Shown here piece by piece: positions 1-5,833 of a stretch of DNA of 5,833 nt. The notes beneath the pieces are model-generated. The model worked only from the letters and a program-made list of their open reading frames with translations, ran no database searches and was not told the origin of the DNA. Each line of letters opens with the position of its first letter. Position 1 is the stretch's first letter. A program made the position numbers and the translations under genes. The stretch is from Chloroflexota bacterium (GTDB lineage Bacteria; Chloroflexota; Anaerolineae; Promineifilales; Promineifilaceae), in contig QQUD01000590.1 in assembly GCA_008501785.1 (NCBI GenBank), positions 1 through 5,833 of the forward strand. Direction: 5' to 3'.

Positions 1-368
1 GAACCTAATGTGAAACCACTACAAAAGCCTGGATAATTTGGCAGCTTATACGTTGTTTTTATATCAACAGCAAATTTGACACGTTCATCTTCAAGACTAA
101 CAAAAGATAAATCTGGATAATAGTTTTGATGCTCTGGTAATACAATTGCATATCCATATTGTTCAGCAAAGTCAAGAATTTTGGGAAAAAGATGAATTTC
201 TAAAATCTTTGAAACAATTTTTGTGTCAGACGAAATCGTGTAAATGTTTTTGTATACATCAATAAAACCTTTTACTGTCCACTGACCATCATCTGTAGAA
301 ATATTAGACTGGAGTGTTTGTACAAATGCTTGCAATTGATGCTTGAAGGTTTTTTTGATTACCGTCAT
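1..368 (-). CDS. EcoRV-family type II restriction endonuclease, N-terminal part (3' end beyond window)
   Basis: This gene reads from an ATG at 366-368 to the left edge with no stop, giving 122 codons of a longer protein (EcoRV itself is about 245 residues). EcoRV cuts GATATC to blunt ends as a Mg-dependent PD-(D/E)XK dimer. Compared with EcoRV recalled from memory, the Mg-binding Asp74, Asp90, Lys92 and the accessory Glu45 correspond to D86, D102, K104 and E57 here. All four are offset by exactly 12, so the spacing is identical. Other shared stretches are SDTK (47-50), the QN of the minor-groove Q-loop (81-82), YPD (84-86), VDIKTTY (101-107) and FTLG (119-122). A two-residue insertion falls between KTTY and FTLG. 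The recognition loop lies beyond the edge, so specificity for GATATC is inferred only. A purine-rich GAGAAAGAG sits 8 bases before the ATG. G+C is about 33%, well below the glc genes, suggesting transfer. The cognate adenine methyltransferase is not in the window. Confidence 0.9.
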   Translation of the reverse strand, partial: MTVIKKTFKHQLQAFVQTLQSNISTDDGQWTVKGFIDVYKNIYTISSDTKIVSKILEIHLFPKILDFAEQYGYAIVLPEHQNYYPDLSFVSLEDERVKFAVDIKTTYKLPNYPGFCSGFTLG

Positions 369-436
369 AAATTAGGCTCTTTCTCTTTTCTGCCAACTCG
401 ACTTGTTACTTTTTGACTTACTGGAATTTTTTTGCC

Positions 437-465
437 ATCATAAAACAAATACGGGTACATTGTAC
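437..465 (-). promoter_or_regulatory. possible promoter of the restriction gene
   Basis: On the minus strand TATGAT (437-442) matches five of six bases of a sigma-70 -10 box. With a 17-base spacer the -35 position (460-465) reads GTACAA, a poor match. The start point would lie about 60 bases before the ATG of the EcoRV-like gene. The -35 hexamer falls inside the 9+1+9 palindrome at 451-469, so a protein bound there could control this promoter. The weak -35 box and the competing terminator reading keep confidence low. Confidence 0.25.
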
Positions 466-472
466 CCGTACT
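440..472 (-). terminator. hairpin plus T-rich tract after glcDE, probable terminator
   Basis: About 35 bases past the glcDE stop the minus strand carries ACGGGTA, a CAATG loop and TACCCGT, extendable outward by an A-T pair, a G-T wobble and another A-T pair to about 10 bp. It is followed at once by ATTTGTTTTA. This is the layout of an intrinsic terminator, placed where the glc transcript should end and before the restriction gene begins. The core, 451-469, is a perfect 9-bp inverted repeat around one central base, so it could instead, or also, be an operator for the downstream gene. Confidence 0.55.
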
Positions 473-504
473 CATTAAATTCTTCACAAAATAGGGATGG
501 GATG

Positions 505-3078
505 TTAAACGAGGAATTGTTTTGGGTTCAATAGTCCAGTCGGGTCCCAACGAGACTTTAAACCGTGCATCAATGCGAGACTGTCTGGAGTGTGCTCCCA
601 TTGGTTGGCTAATGAATTAGGGGGAGAAGCAGCAATCATGGCATAACCGCTTAACGATTGGGTAGTTTTATGCAATGTTTTTAATTGCTCTATTCCCTTC
701 ATGTAGAGGAACCCGTGTACGATGTCTATCAAATAGTTGGTTGGGTGTTGTGCCAAACCTAAATTATTTATGAGTTGCGGCATGGCTTGCGGGGGAACAG
801 CGGCTCGTAAAACGCCTGATTCAGCAGATGCTTGATGCAGCCATTCTGTCCACAGGTACGTCCCTCGTGGTGAATCTGTTTGCATGATTTGGACAGCACC
901 AGCATTTTTCAGTTCATCACAAGCAGCGTTTATTTCTGCATTGACGTCTTCTTCAATGCCTTCTACGGTGTAGAGCAATATGTTTGAATACGCATTCCCC
1001 GGTGTGCGACATTGTGAGCAAAGCACAATGCTTGAGGCGATGAGGTTGTTTTGAGAAAGCAGCATCGCCCATTTGACACCTTGGGATAATTGATTGTATG
1101 GAACCATCAATGTGGTGCGTTTGCGTGGTTTGGGGAGGAGCTTTAAGGTGATTTCGGTGATCACGCCCAGGGTTCCGTATGCGCCGATGAACAGCTTGCG
1201 CAGGTCGTATCCGGCGGCGTTTTTGACAACGGGGCGACCAGCTTGCATGACACGGCCGTTTCCCAACACCACCTCCACCATCAACACCAAATCCCGAATC
1301 GCCCCGTACCGCATCCGCAGCGGAGCGTTGAAATTCGTGGACACAATCCCCCCAATCGTCGCTTCCGGCCACGGCGAAGCCAGCGGCACCCATAGCTGAT
1401 CCTTTGCCAATTCAGCCTGCAATTCAACCAGTGGTGTGCCAGCCCCAACCGTCACATACATATCATCTGGTGCATAGGATTTGATGCCGCGTAGATTTTG
1501 GAGTGAGAGGGTGATGTCAAACGGCCGTTTCTCTCCCACACCCAGCTTTCCTCCATAAATTCCAACGGACGGAACCTGACTACGATTGCCAAGCGCCACG
1601 AGTGCTGATGCTAACTCCTCTGTTGACTCAGGTGCAAAAAAGGTTGGAACTGGATCGTTTGTGGGTGCTGGAACCACAGGTTGTTCATTCGTTGTCGGAT
1701 TTTTCGGAAAGATTTTCCCAGGATTCAGCCGATAATAGGGATCAAACAATTCCTTGACTTCACGCATGGCACATAATTCGTTAGGCGAAAACATGAGCGG
1801 CATGTATGCTTTTTTCTCCAGGCCGACACCATGTTCGCCCGTGATGCTGCCCCCCATCGACACGCACAACTTCATAACTTCGCCACCAGTTGCTACCACC
1901 CGTTCTATCAACTCCTTGTCTTTCGGATCATCAATCAGAATCAGCGGATGTAGATTGCCATCTCCCGCATGAAAAACATGACCAACATGCAGGTTGTTTT
2001 GTTCACATATTTGATTGATTTGGGTGAGCGCAGCGCTCAACTTACTGCGTGGCACCACGCCATCAACCAGATAAAAGGCTGGTGCCAAGCGCGACATAGC
2101 CCCGGCTGCGCTTTTGCGTGCGTACCAAAGCTGTTCACGTTCGCGCTCAGTTTCAGCGACGTGTAGGCCGCCTGCTTCGTGCAGTTTCAAAATGGAGACA
2201 ATTTCTTGCATTTGGATTGTTAAACTATCTTCATAGCCATCCACATCAAGAATCAGCATGGCTCCAGCATCGGTTGGCAATCCAGCCCGGACGTAATCTT
2301 CAACAATCTGAATGATTTGTTGATCCATCATTTCCATTGAAGCAGGCGTCAAACCAGCGGCGATGATCGCAGAAACGGCCGTTCCCGCCTGCGCCAATGT
2401 TTCAAATACGGCCGTTAACGTCTTCACCCCCGGTGATTGACGCAGCAGTCGCAACGATGCAGCCGTAATCACCCCCAGCGTCCCTTCACTGCCAGTCAAC
2501 AGCCCCACAAAATCATACTCAGGATAATCGAATGCCTGACCGCCTAATTGGAGAATACGGCCGTTTGCCGCCACCATCTGCAAGCCCATCACATAATTCG
2601 TCGTTACCCCATATTTGAAGCAGTGCGGTCCACCAGCATTTTCTGCAATATTCCCCCCAATCGTCGATACACGTCCGCTGGAAGGGTCCGGTGGAAAAAC
2701 CAATCCGTCTGGGTCAATGATCATCCCCAACTGTTGATTCACCATTCCCGGCTCAACCACAACTGAGCGCCCCTCTGCATCATAGTCAAGCATCTGCCGC
2801 ATTAGTGCAAAGTTAAGGATAATGCCGCCGCCATGTGCCACAGCACCTCCAGACAAACCTGTTCCGGCCCCTCGTGCAACAATGGGCATGTCAAACTCAT
2901 TGGCCCAGTCCACAATCTTGGCAACATCAGCCGCCGATCTTGGAATTACAACCCCATCCGGCTGACCATAATCCAAACTCGCATCATTTTCATAGGTGAT
3001 GAGCAAAATAGGGTCAGTGATTATTTCAGCCGATGGCAACTGCTGCTGTAATTGGATAAATGCTTGATCATTTTTCAT
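505..3078 (-). CDS. glcDE: fused glycolate oxidase subunits GlcD-GlcE (FAD-binding 2-hydroxyacid dehydrogenase)
   Basis: This 857-residue protein joins two FAD-linked oxidase modules that are separate subunits (GlcD and GlcE) in E. coli. Residues 1 to about 458 are a complete GlcD. They hold the FAD-binding PCMH fold with RGAGTGLSGG near 69-78, GGNIAENAGGP at 141-151 and LTGSEGTLGVIT at 194-205, then the C-terminal oxidase domain with HAGDGNLHP (370-378), GEHGVG (414-419) and LNPGKIFP (451-458). Residues 459-479 form a Pro/Thr/Asn-rich linker. Residues 480-857 are GlcE-like, with GRPVVKNAAGYDL (614-626), IGAYGTLGVITE (631-642) and a terminal DPTGLLNP (845-852). With GlcF it should oxidise glycolate or a related 2-hydroxyacid at the membrane and feed electrons to quinone. 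The exact substrate (glycolate or D-lactate) cannot be told from motifs. The ATG start is backed by GGTGA six bases upstream. The frame is unbroken, so the fusion is real rather than a sequencing artefact. The partner glcF lies upstream on the same strand. Confidence 0.9.
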   Translation of the reverse strand: MKNDQAFIQLQQQLPSAEIITDPILLITYENDASLDYGQPDGVVIPRSAADVAKIVDWANEFDMPIVARGAGTGLSGGAVAHGGGIILNFALMRQMLDYDAEGRSVVVEPGMVNQQLGMIIDPDGLVFPPDPSSGRVSTIGGNIAENAGGPHCFKYGVTTNYVMGLQMVAANGRILQLGGQAFDYPEYDFVGLLTGSEGTLGVITAASLRLLRQSPGVKTLTAVFETLAQAGTAVSAIIAAGLTPASMEMMDQQIIQIVEDYVRAGLPTDAGAMLILDVDGYEDSLTIQMQEIVSILKLHEAGGLHVAETEREREQLWYARKSAAGAMSRLAPAFYLVDGVVPRSKLSAALTQINQICEQNNLHVGHVFHAGDGNLHPLILIDDPKDKELIERVVATGGEVMKLCVSMGGSITGEHGVGLEKKAYMPLMFSPNELCAMREVKELFDPYYRLNPGKIFPKNPTTNEQPVVPAPTNDPVPTFFAPESTEELASALVALGNRSQVPSVGIYGGKLGVGEKRPFDITLSLQNLRGIKSYAPDDMYVTVGAGTPLVELQAELAKDQLWVPLASPWPEATIGGIVSTNFNAPLRMRYGAIRDLVLMVEVVLGNGRVMQAGRPVVKNAAGYDLRKLFIGAYGTLGVITEITLKLLPKPRKRTTLMVPYNQLSQGVKWAMLLSQNNLIASSIVLCSQCRTPGNAYSNILLYTVEGIEEDVNAEINAACDELKNAGAVQIMQTDSPRGTYLWTEWLHQASAESGVLRAAVPPQAMPQLINNLGLAQHPTNYLIDIVHGFLYMKGIEQLKTLHKTTQSLSGYAMIAASPPNSLANQWEHTPDSLALMHGLKSRWDPTGLLNPKQFLV

Positions 3079-3084
3079 AAGATG

Positions 3085-3089
3085 TCACC
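3085..3089 (-). promoter_or_regulatory. ribosome binding site of glcDE
   Basis: GGTGA on the minus strand, six bases (CATCTT) before the ATG at 3076-3078. It supports this start, which also matches where GlcD proteins normally begin. Confidence 0.6.
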
Positions 3090-3122
3090 ATAAACGATAT
3101 ATTGAAAGCAAAACACGCTTTT

Positions 3123-3273
3123 GTAGGGGCGGGATGGCGCGGAGTTACCTTATCAAAACAAATCACCTTGTCTCCGCGCCATCTCGCCCGAACAGGTAAG
3201 TAACCGGGCGAGATAGGCGGGAGAAAAGATCATTCGTTTAGACCAAATGATGGCCCACCTATCCCGACCCTAC
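3123..3273. repeat. 151-bp compound palindrome (REP/BIME-like) between glcF and glcDE
   Basis: Four related G-rich arms alternate in orientation: 3123-3144 (+), 3171-3190 (-), 3205-3224 (+) and 3254-3273 (-). The first two pair over 18 bp with one G-T wobble (3127-3144 with 3172-3189). The middle two match at 16 of 20 positions as an inverted repeat across a 14-base gap. The last two pair at about 13 of 17. The outer ends are also inverted copies: GTAGGGGCGGGAT against GTAGGGTCGGGAT. The element is thus two hairpin units in opposite orientation, as in bacterial interspersed palindromic elements. It has no coding content and fills much of the 343-base gap. As RNA or single-stranded DNA it would fold strongly, which could stabilise the glcF message end or bind a transposase-like REP protein. 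Confidence 0.65.
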
Positions 3274-3292
3274 CGTACCGGTAATATTTTCA

Positions 3293-3389
3293 GGTCTTCA
3301 GGAATTCAGGAGGAGTGGAGGCTTTAGCCGGAATGGTCTCGTGAGAACCGGCTAAAGCCTCCACTCCAAACACCACGAAATCCTAAAGA
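3293..3389 (-). repeat. 97-bp dispersed repeat, copy 1, with perfect 20-bp hairpin
   Basis: Read on the minus strand, this 97-base segment aligns without gaps to 4757-4853 on the plus strand at 81 of 97 positions (hand alignment). Its core is a perfect 20-bp inverted repeat (3312-3331 with 3348-3367) around a 16-base loop. It starts 32 bases after the glcF stop. No T-run follows the stem, so it is not a classical intrinsic terminator. The flanking 3274-3292 and 3390-3421 show nothing further recognisable. Confidence 0.75.
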
Positions 3390-3421
3390 ACCATATTTTT
3401 TTAAAAAGCAAATTCAGACTT

Positions 3422-4711
3422 TCAGAATGACAAGTAAGCCATATCTAACAATTCAACAACATGCATCACCTTAGCTGGCAATCCCGCCTGACGCACGCCA
3501 GCAATCAACTGCATATGGCAGCCAGTATTGGAAACGGCAATAATGTCCACATTGGCGCGGGTGATGTCTGCAATTTTGGCGTTGAGAACGTGAACGGCCG
3601 TTTCCGCCTGCACAATGTTATAAATACCAGCACTGCCACAACACTGGTCTGGATATTGCAATTCAACAAACTGTAAGTCTGGAATGGCTTGTAGCAATTG
3701 GCGTGGTGCTTCAACCACCTTTTGCCCATGCCGCAAATGGCACGAATCAACATACGCCACACGTTTCGGCATGGCGATAGATGGCGATACATGCAGATTT
3801 TCGGCCAGGAACTCGCTCACATCTTTCACCAATTCGGCAAATCTGCAGGCGCGTTCGGCATAAACGGGATCATCTTTTAGCAGATGTGGGTATTCTTTGA
3901 GAGAGAGGCCGCAGCCGCCAGCGTTGTTGATAACGGCCGTATACGCCCCCCCTAAAAATGCATCAATATTTTGCCGTGCCAACGCCAGTGCAAACTCAAC
4001 ATCCCCCGCATGAAGCTGCGAAGCCCCACAGCAGCTTTGCTGCGGCACAAAATGAACCTCAAACCCATTCTGCTGCAATACACGCACCGTCGCCTGATTC
4101 ACCGGCGACAAAAACGCCTCCTGCACACAGCCCGTAAAAAAAGCAACACGCCCCCGTTTCTCGCCAACTGCGAGTGCCGTTTGTTTCAAATTTTGATATT
4201 TCAACGTCATAGGAGGCAAAATTGATTCGGCCGTTTTCAGCGAACCGGGCAAAAAATCAAGCCAACGCACCAGGCTTTGCAAGCCAATTACCTGATAAAC
4301 CCAGGAAAATCGCGCGATCCATTTCAACCTTCCCAAATGAGGCAACGCTTCACGCAGCCCCAACCACCGCAGCAACCGTTCCAACCTTCCTGGGGTGCGC
4401 TGCTGCTCAACCATAATGCGGGCTGTTTCCACCAGCGACCCATACGGTACGCCCGATGGACAAGCTGTTTCGCAGGAACGGCAGGCAAGACAGCGCGTCA
4501 AATGTTGTGAAAATGCGCCATTCAATGCCGCCGGTTCAATGCGCCCTTCCGCCGCCGCCTTCATCAGCACAATGCGCCCACGAGGGCTATCCATTTCCGT
4601 GCCAAACACTGCATAAGTAGGGCAAGCTTCCAAACACATGCCACAATGAATACACTGGTTGATACCAGCCTGAAAACTAGCTGAATTCAACAAATCAATT
4701 TTAGCTTTCAT
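3422..4711 (-). CDS. glcF: glycolate oxidase iron-sulfur subunit GlcF
   Basis: This 429-residue protein is the electron-transfer subunit that carries electrons from the GlcD/GlcE flavins towards quinone, on the inner face of the membrane. The N-terminal domain holds two CxxCxxCxxxCP ferredoxin motifs for [4Fe-4S] clusters, at C20/C23/C26/C30 and C74/C77/C80/C84. The rest carries two cysteine-rich CCG domains of the heterodisulfide-reductase/GlcF type: FFTGC (191-195) with SCCGA (226-230), then SCH (323-325) with QCCGS (356-360), and a late NTGC (395-398). All expected cysteines are present and the length is normal for GlcF. The frame stays open upstream to an ATG at 4891, but that would add 60 residues read through the 97-bp repeat. 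The start chosen here has GAGAGGA six bases upstream and begins just before the first cluster domain, as in known GlcF. It lies 209 bases after the transporter stop and 343 bases before glcDE, wide spacings for an operon. Confidence 0.92.
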   Translation of the reverse strand: MKAKIDLLNSASFQAGINQCIHCGMCLEACPTYAVFGTEMDSPRGRIVLMKAAAEGRIEPAALNGAFSQHLTRCLACRSCETACPSGVPYGSLVETARIMVEQQRTPGRLERLLRWLGLREALPHLGRLKWIARFSWVYQVIGLQSLVRWLDFLPGSLKTAESILPPMTLKYQNLKQTALAVGEKRGRVAFFTGCVQEAFLSPVNQATVRVLQQNGFEVHFVPQQSCCGASQLHAGDVEFALALARQNIDAFLGGAYTAVINNAGGCGLSLKEYPHLLKDDPVYAERACRFAELVKDVSEFLAENLHVSPSIAMPKRVAYVDSCHLRHGQKVVEAPRQLLQAIPDLQFVELQYPDQCCGSAGIYNIVQAETAVHVLNAKIADITRANVDIIAVSNTGCHMQLIAGVRQAGLPAKVMHVVELLDMAYLSF

Positions 4712-4717
4712 ACACAA

Positions 4718-4724
4718 TCCTCTC
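4718..4724 (-). promoter_or_regulatory. ribosome binding site deciding the glcF start
   Basis: GAGAGGA on the minus strand, six bases before the ATG at 4709-4711. It argues for this start over the upstream ATG at 4891, whose extra 60 codons would lie in repeat DNA. Confidence 0.65.
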
Positions 4725-4756
4725 AAAAACAAGCAGCACAAACTAAGAAGAAAGGC

Positions 4757-4853
4757 TCTTTGGGATTTCGCGGGGTTTGGAGTCTTGGCTTTAGCCGGGT
4801 CTCGTGTATCCGTTCCGGCTAAAGTCCCCACTCCCCCTGAATTCCTGAAGACC
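4757..4853 (+). repeat. 97-bp dispersed repeat, copy 2
   Basis: This is the second copy of the 97-base element, in opposite orientation to copy 1, in the gap upstream of glcF. The hairpin core pairs 4779-4798 with 4815-4834 around a 16-base loop, the same loop size as copy 1. Four positions of the arms no longer match (one of them a G-T wobble). Both ends are conserved: a TCTTT start and a CCTGAATTCCTGAAGACC finish. The inner ends of the two copies face glcF. Confidence 0.75.
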
Positions 4854-4877
4854 CAGAAGAAAGAACTTTCTTCGGGT
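4851..4877 (-). other. hairpin after the transporter gene, possible transcript end
   Basis: A 12-bp stem with one bulged base is formed by ACCC-GAAGAAAG and its complement around a two-base centre (4864-4865), 43 bases past the stop of the transporter gene. It abuts the end of repeat copy 2. No T-run follows on the minus strand, so a rho-independent terminator is not supported. It may mark a message end or be part of the repeat's surroundings. Confidence 0.3.
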
Positions 4878-4920
4878 GAAATGTCTAGCAAGTCATCAGA
4901 CTATTGGAAGTATTTGCCGC

Positions 4921-5833
4921 TCACCTACCGCTAAAATATTGGGGAATGTTGAAAAGAAATCCTGTGTCTGGGTTGGGTAGCAAACCACCCATTAACCAAA
5001 GATAAACAAATGAACCGTAAAAAAGCGCCGTCGCAATCAGTGCCACACGTCTCCACAAAGGAGGTTGCAGTTCAGGTGGTAAAAAGGTGGTGTTTACATA
5101 AAGAATATGAATCGAGCTAATCACAAGCACAACCCCGGCCATGTTTGCCCCAACTTGCAGCAAGATAATCGGCTGCGAAATACGTAAGGCCACCATGCCC
5201 CAAACCACCGCGATAGCTAAAACCGTGTAGTAAATGGCGCGCACATCACCTCCACGCCAATGTCGAATGCGGTGGCTGCTGCTCCAAAGCAAATCGGCAA
5301 TGGCCCGTACCGTTCCTTCCAAAATCACAAGCTGAGTTTTGAATAAAATCCACGCACCCAGCAGTGCAGCCATAAAAGTAAAAGCAACACCTCCACGCGC
5401 TGCCATTGCGGTTCCAAGTTCGGCCATAACGGATAGGCCGGGAACGGCCGTTTCCCCATCAACAAAACTCACATACAACACCGCCGGTAAACCCATCCCC
5501 ACCAGTGCCCCCAAGAAAAAAATAAGATACTGATCAATTTGCACAATCCGCCACCAGCCGCGCCATTTGGCAAGATTCTCAGGCGTGATGGTAAATATAC
5601 TGCCCACATGAGCCAATCGAGGATGTGCGCCGCTGGCAGCTGCTGGAATGTAGCCGGTAATCTTACCCATGCCATACCCCTTATCTCGCGTCCAGTTCGA
5701 CACCATCAAATTAACCACGCCACCTGCACCAGAATAGGCGGCAAACGCCGCAATACGCTGCCAATCAGCCCCTTCAGGCAGCAAAACAAACGAGTTCGAC
5801 TGCACGTCAAATCCCACAAAACCAACCGCACCA
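4921..5833 (-). CDS. Nramp-like metal transporter, C-terminal 303 residues (5' end beyond window)
   Basis: The reading frame is open from the TGA at 4921-4923 to the right edge. The GTG at 5815-5817 that could be taken as a start is internal, since GAVGF is encoded before it without a stop. About six hydrophobic segments are visible, at residues 24-46, 102-123, 148-177, 199-218, 221-246 and 260-285 of the visible part, with a short polar tail ending NIPQYFSGR. The first contains GAGGVVNLMVSNW followed by TRDKGYGMG. That pattern resembles, from memory, a divergent bacterial group annotated as Nramp family divalent metal transporters. The DPGN motif that would confirm Nramp lies in the missing N-terminal half, and the classical MPH motif of helix 6 is not seen here. 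Another APC-superfamily carrier is therefore possible. Placement before glcF may hint at supply of iron or another metal, but the 209-base gap with repeat and hairpin argues for separate transcription. Confidence 0.6.
   Translation of the reverse strand, partial: GAVGFVGFDVQSNSFVLLPEGADWQRIAAFAAYSGAGGVVNLMVSNWTRDKGYGMGKITGYIPAAASGAHPRLAHVGSIFTITPENLAKWRGWWRIVQIDQYLIFFLGALVGMGLPAVLYVSFVDGETAVPGLSVMAELGTAMAARGGVAFTFMAALLGAWILFKTQLVILEGTVRAIADLLWSSSHRIRHWRGGDVRAIYYTVLAIAVVWGMVALRISQPIILLQVGANMAGVVLVISSIHILYVNTTFLPPELQPPLWRRVALIATALFYGSFVYLWLMGGLLPNPDTGFLFNIPQYFSGR

Larger units (their letters stand above)
1252..5451. repeat. dispersed octamer palindrome ACGGCCGT, eight copies
   Basis: The self-complementary octamer ACGGCCGT lies at 1252-1259, 1521-1528, 2375-2382, 2408-2415, 2557-2564, 3594-3601, 3933-3940 and 5444-5451. 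A ninth near-copy, TCGGCCGT, is at 4227-4234. A random 50% G+C sequence of this length should contain about 0.1 copy. The copies sit in glcDE (five), glcF (two) and the transporter (one), in all three codon phases: read as (T)AV, NGR and KRPF. Protein sequence therefore does not explain them. Most extend to RAACGGCCGTTT-like flanks. None occurs in positions 1-1251, including the restriction gene. Confidence 0.8.

Noticed and set aside
365..601. 78-codon minus-strand frame between glcDE and the restriction gene as a protein-coding gene
   Set aside because: It overlaps the certain 3' end of glcDE in another frame, contains the terminator-like hairpin, and its product is not recognisable. Kept only as a low-interest finding because of the ATGA overlap.
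953..1399. Frames of 101 to 146 codons on both strands inside glcDE
   Set aside because: They lie wholly within a well-conserved gene in other frames, have no recognisable products, and follow from its local G+C-rich codon use.
3123..3389. CRISPR array
   Set aside because: The repeats are palindromic arms in alternating orientation with unequal spacing, not direct repeats with regular spacers.
3505..4616. Several 60 to 95 codon frames inside glcF
   Set aside because: Shadows of the conserved GlcF frame with no domain-like content.
4712..4891. 60-residue N-terminal extension of GlcF from the ATG at 4891
   Set aside because: The extension translates the 97-bp repeat and is unlike any GlcF N-terminus, whereas the ATG at 4709-4711 has a good ribosome binding site and the usual family start.
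5815..5817. GTG as the start of the transporter gene
   Set aside because: The frame continues open to the window edge and the protein would lack the first half of the fold, so the true start lies outside.
1..5833. Avoidance of GATATC as evidence of the restriction specificity
   Set aside because: No GATATC was seen, but only about 1.4 would be expected by chance in this length, so the absence carries no weight.

Overview
The window is a stretch of bacterial chromosome with every recognisable gene on the minus strand, so transcription runs from high to low coordinates. In that order it holds: the C-terminal part of a multi-pass membrane protein resembling a divergent Nramp-type metal transporter (cut by the right edge); glcF, the two-cluster iron-sulfur subunit of glycolate oxidase; a single long gene in which GlcD and GlcE are fused; and, at the left edge, the first 122 codons of a type II restriction endonuclease of the EcoRV family. 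This last gene runs off the window and is the most notable find. Its active-site residues match those of EcoRV in identity and exact spacing.

The core metabolic module is glcF plus glcDE. Together they would make a membrane-associated, FAD- and Fe-S-dependent (S)-2-hydroxyacid (glycolate/lactate-type) dehydrogenase that passes electrons to the quinone pool. The two flavin-type subunits are joined by a Pro/Thr/Asn-rich linker, so only two polypeptides are needed instead of the usual three.

The non-coding gaps are full of palindromic DNA. The 343-base gap between glcF and glcDE (3079-3421) holds a 151-bp compound palindrome (3123-3273) and one copy of a 97-bp repeat (3293-3389). The 209-base gap upstream of glcF holds the second copy of that repeat in opposite orientation (4757-4853), so glcF is bracketed by an inverted repeat. 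A separate hairpin followed by a T-rich tract lies just after glcDE and probably ends its transcript. The octamer ACGGCCGT occurs eight times inside the three right-hand genes in all three reading frames, which recalls highly iterated palindromes such as HIP1 of cyanobacteria.

Composition changes at the left end. The first 120 bases, inside the restriction gene, count to about 33% G+C, whereas parts of glcDE reach about 60% (1261-1320). With the nature of the gene, this suggests that the glc locus adjoins a horizontally acquired restriction-modification cassette whose methyltransferase lies outside the window. The host cannot be named from this sequence. Repeat-rich intergenic DNA, the GlcD-GlcE fusion and the Nramp-like protein fit a Chloroflexota-type genome, but this is a weak inference.
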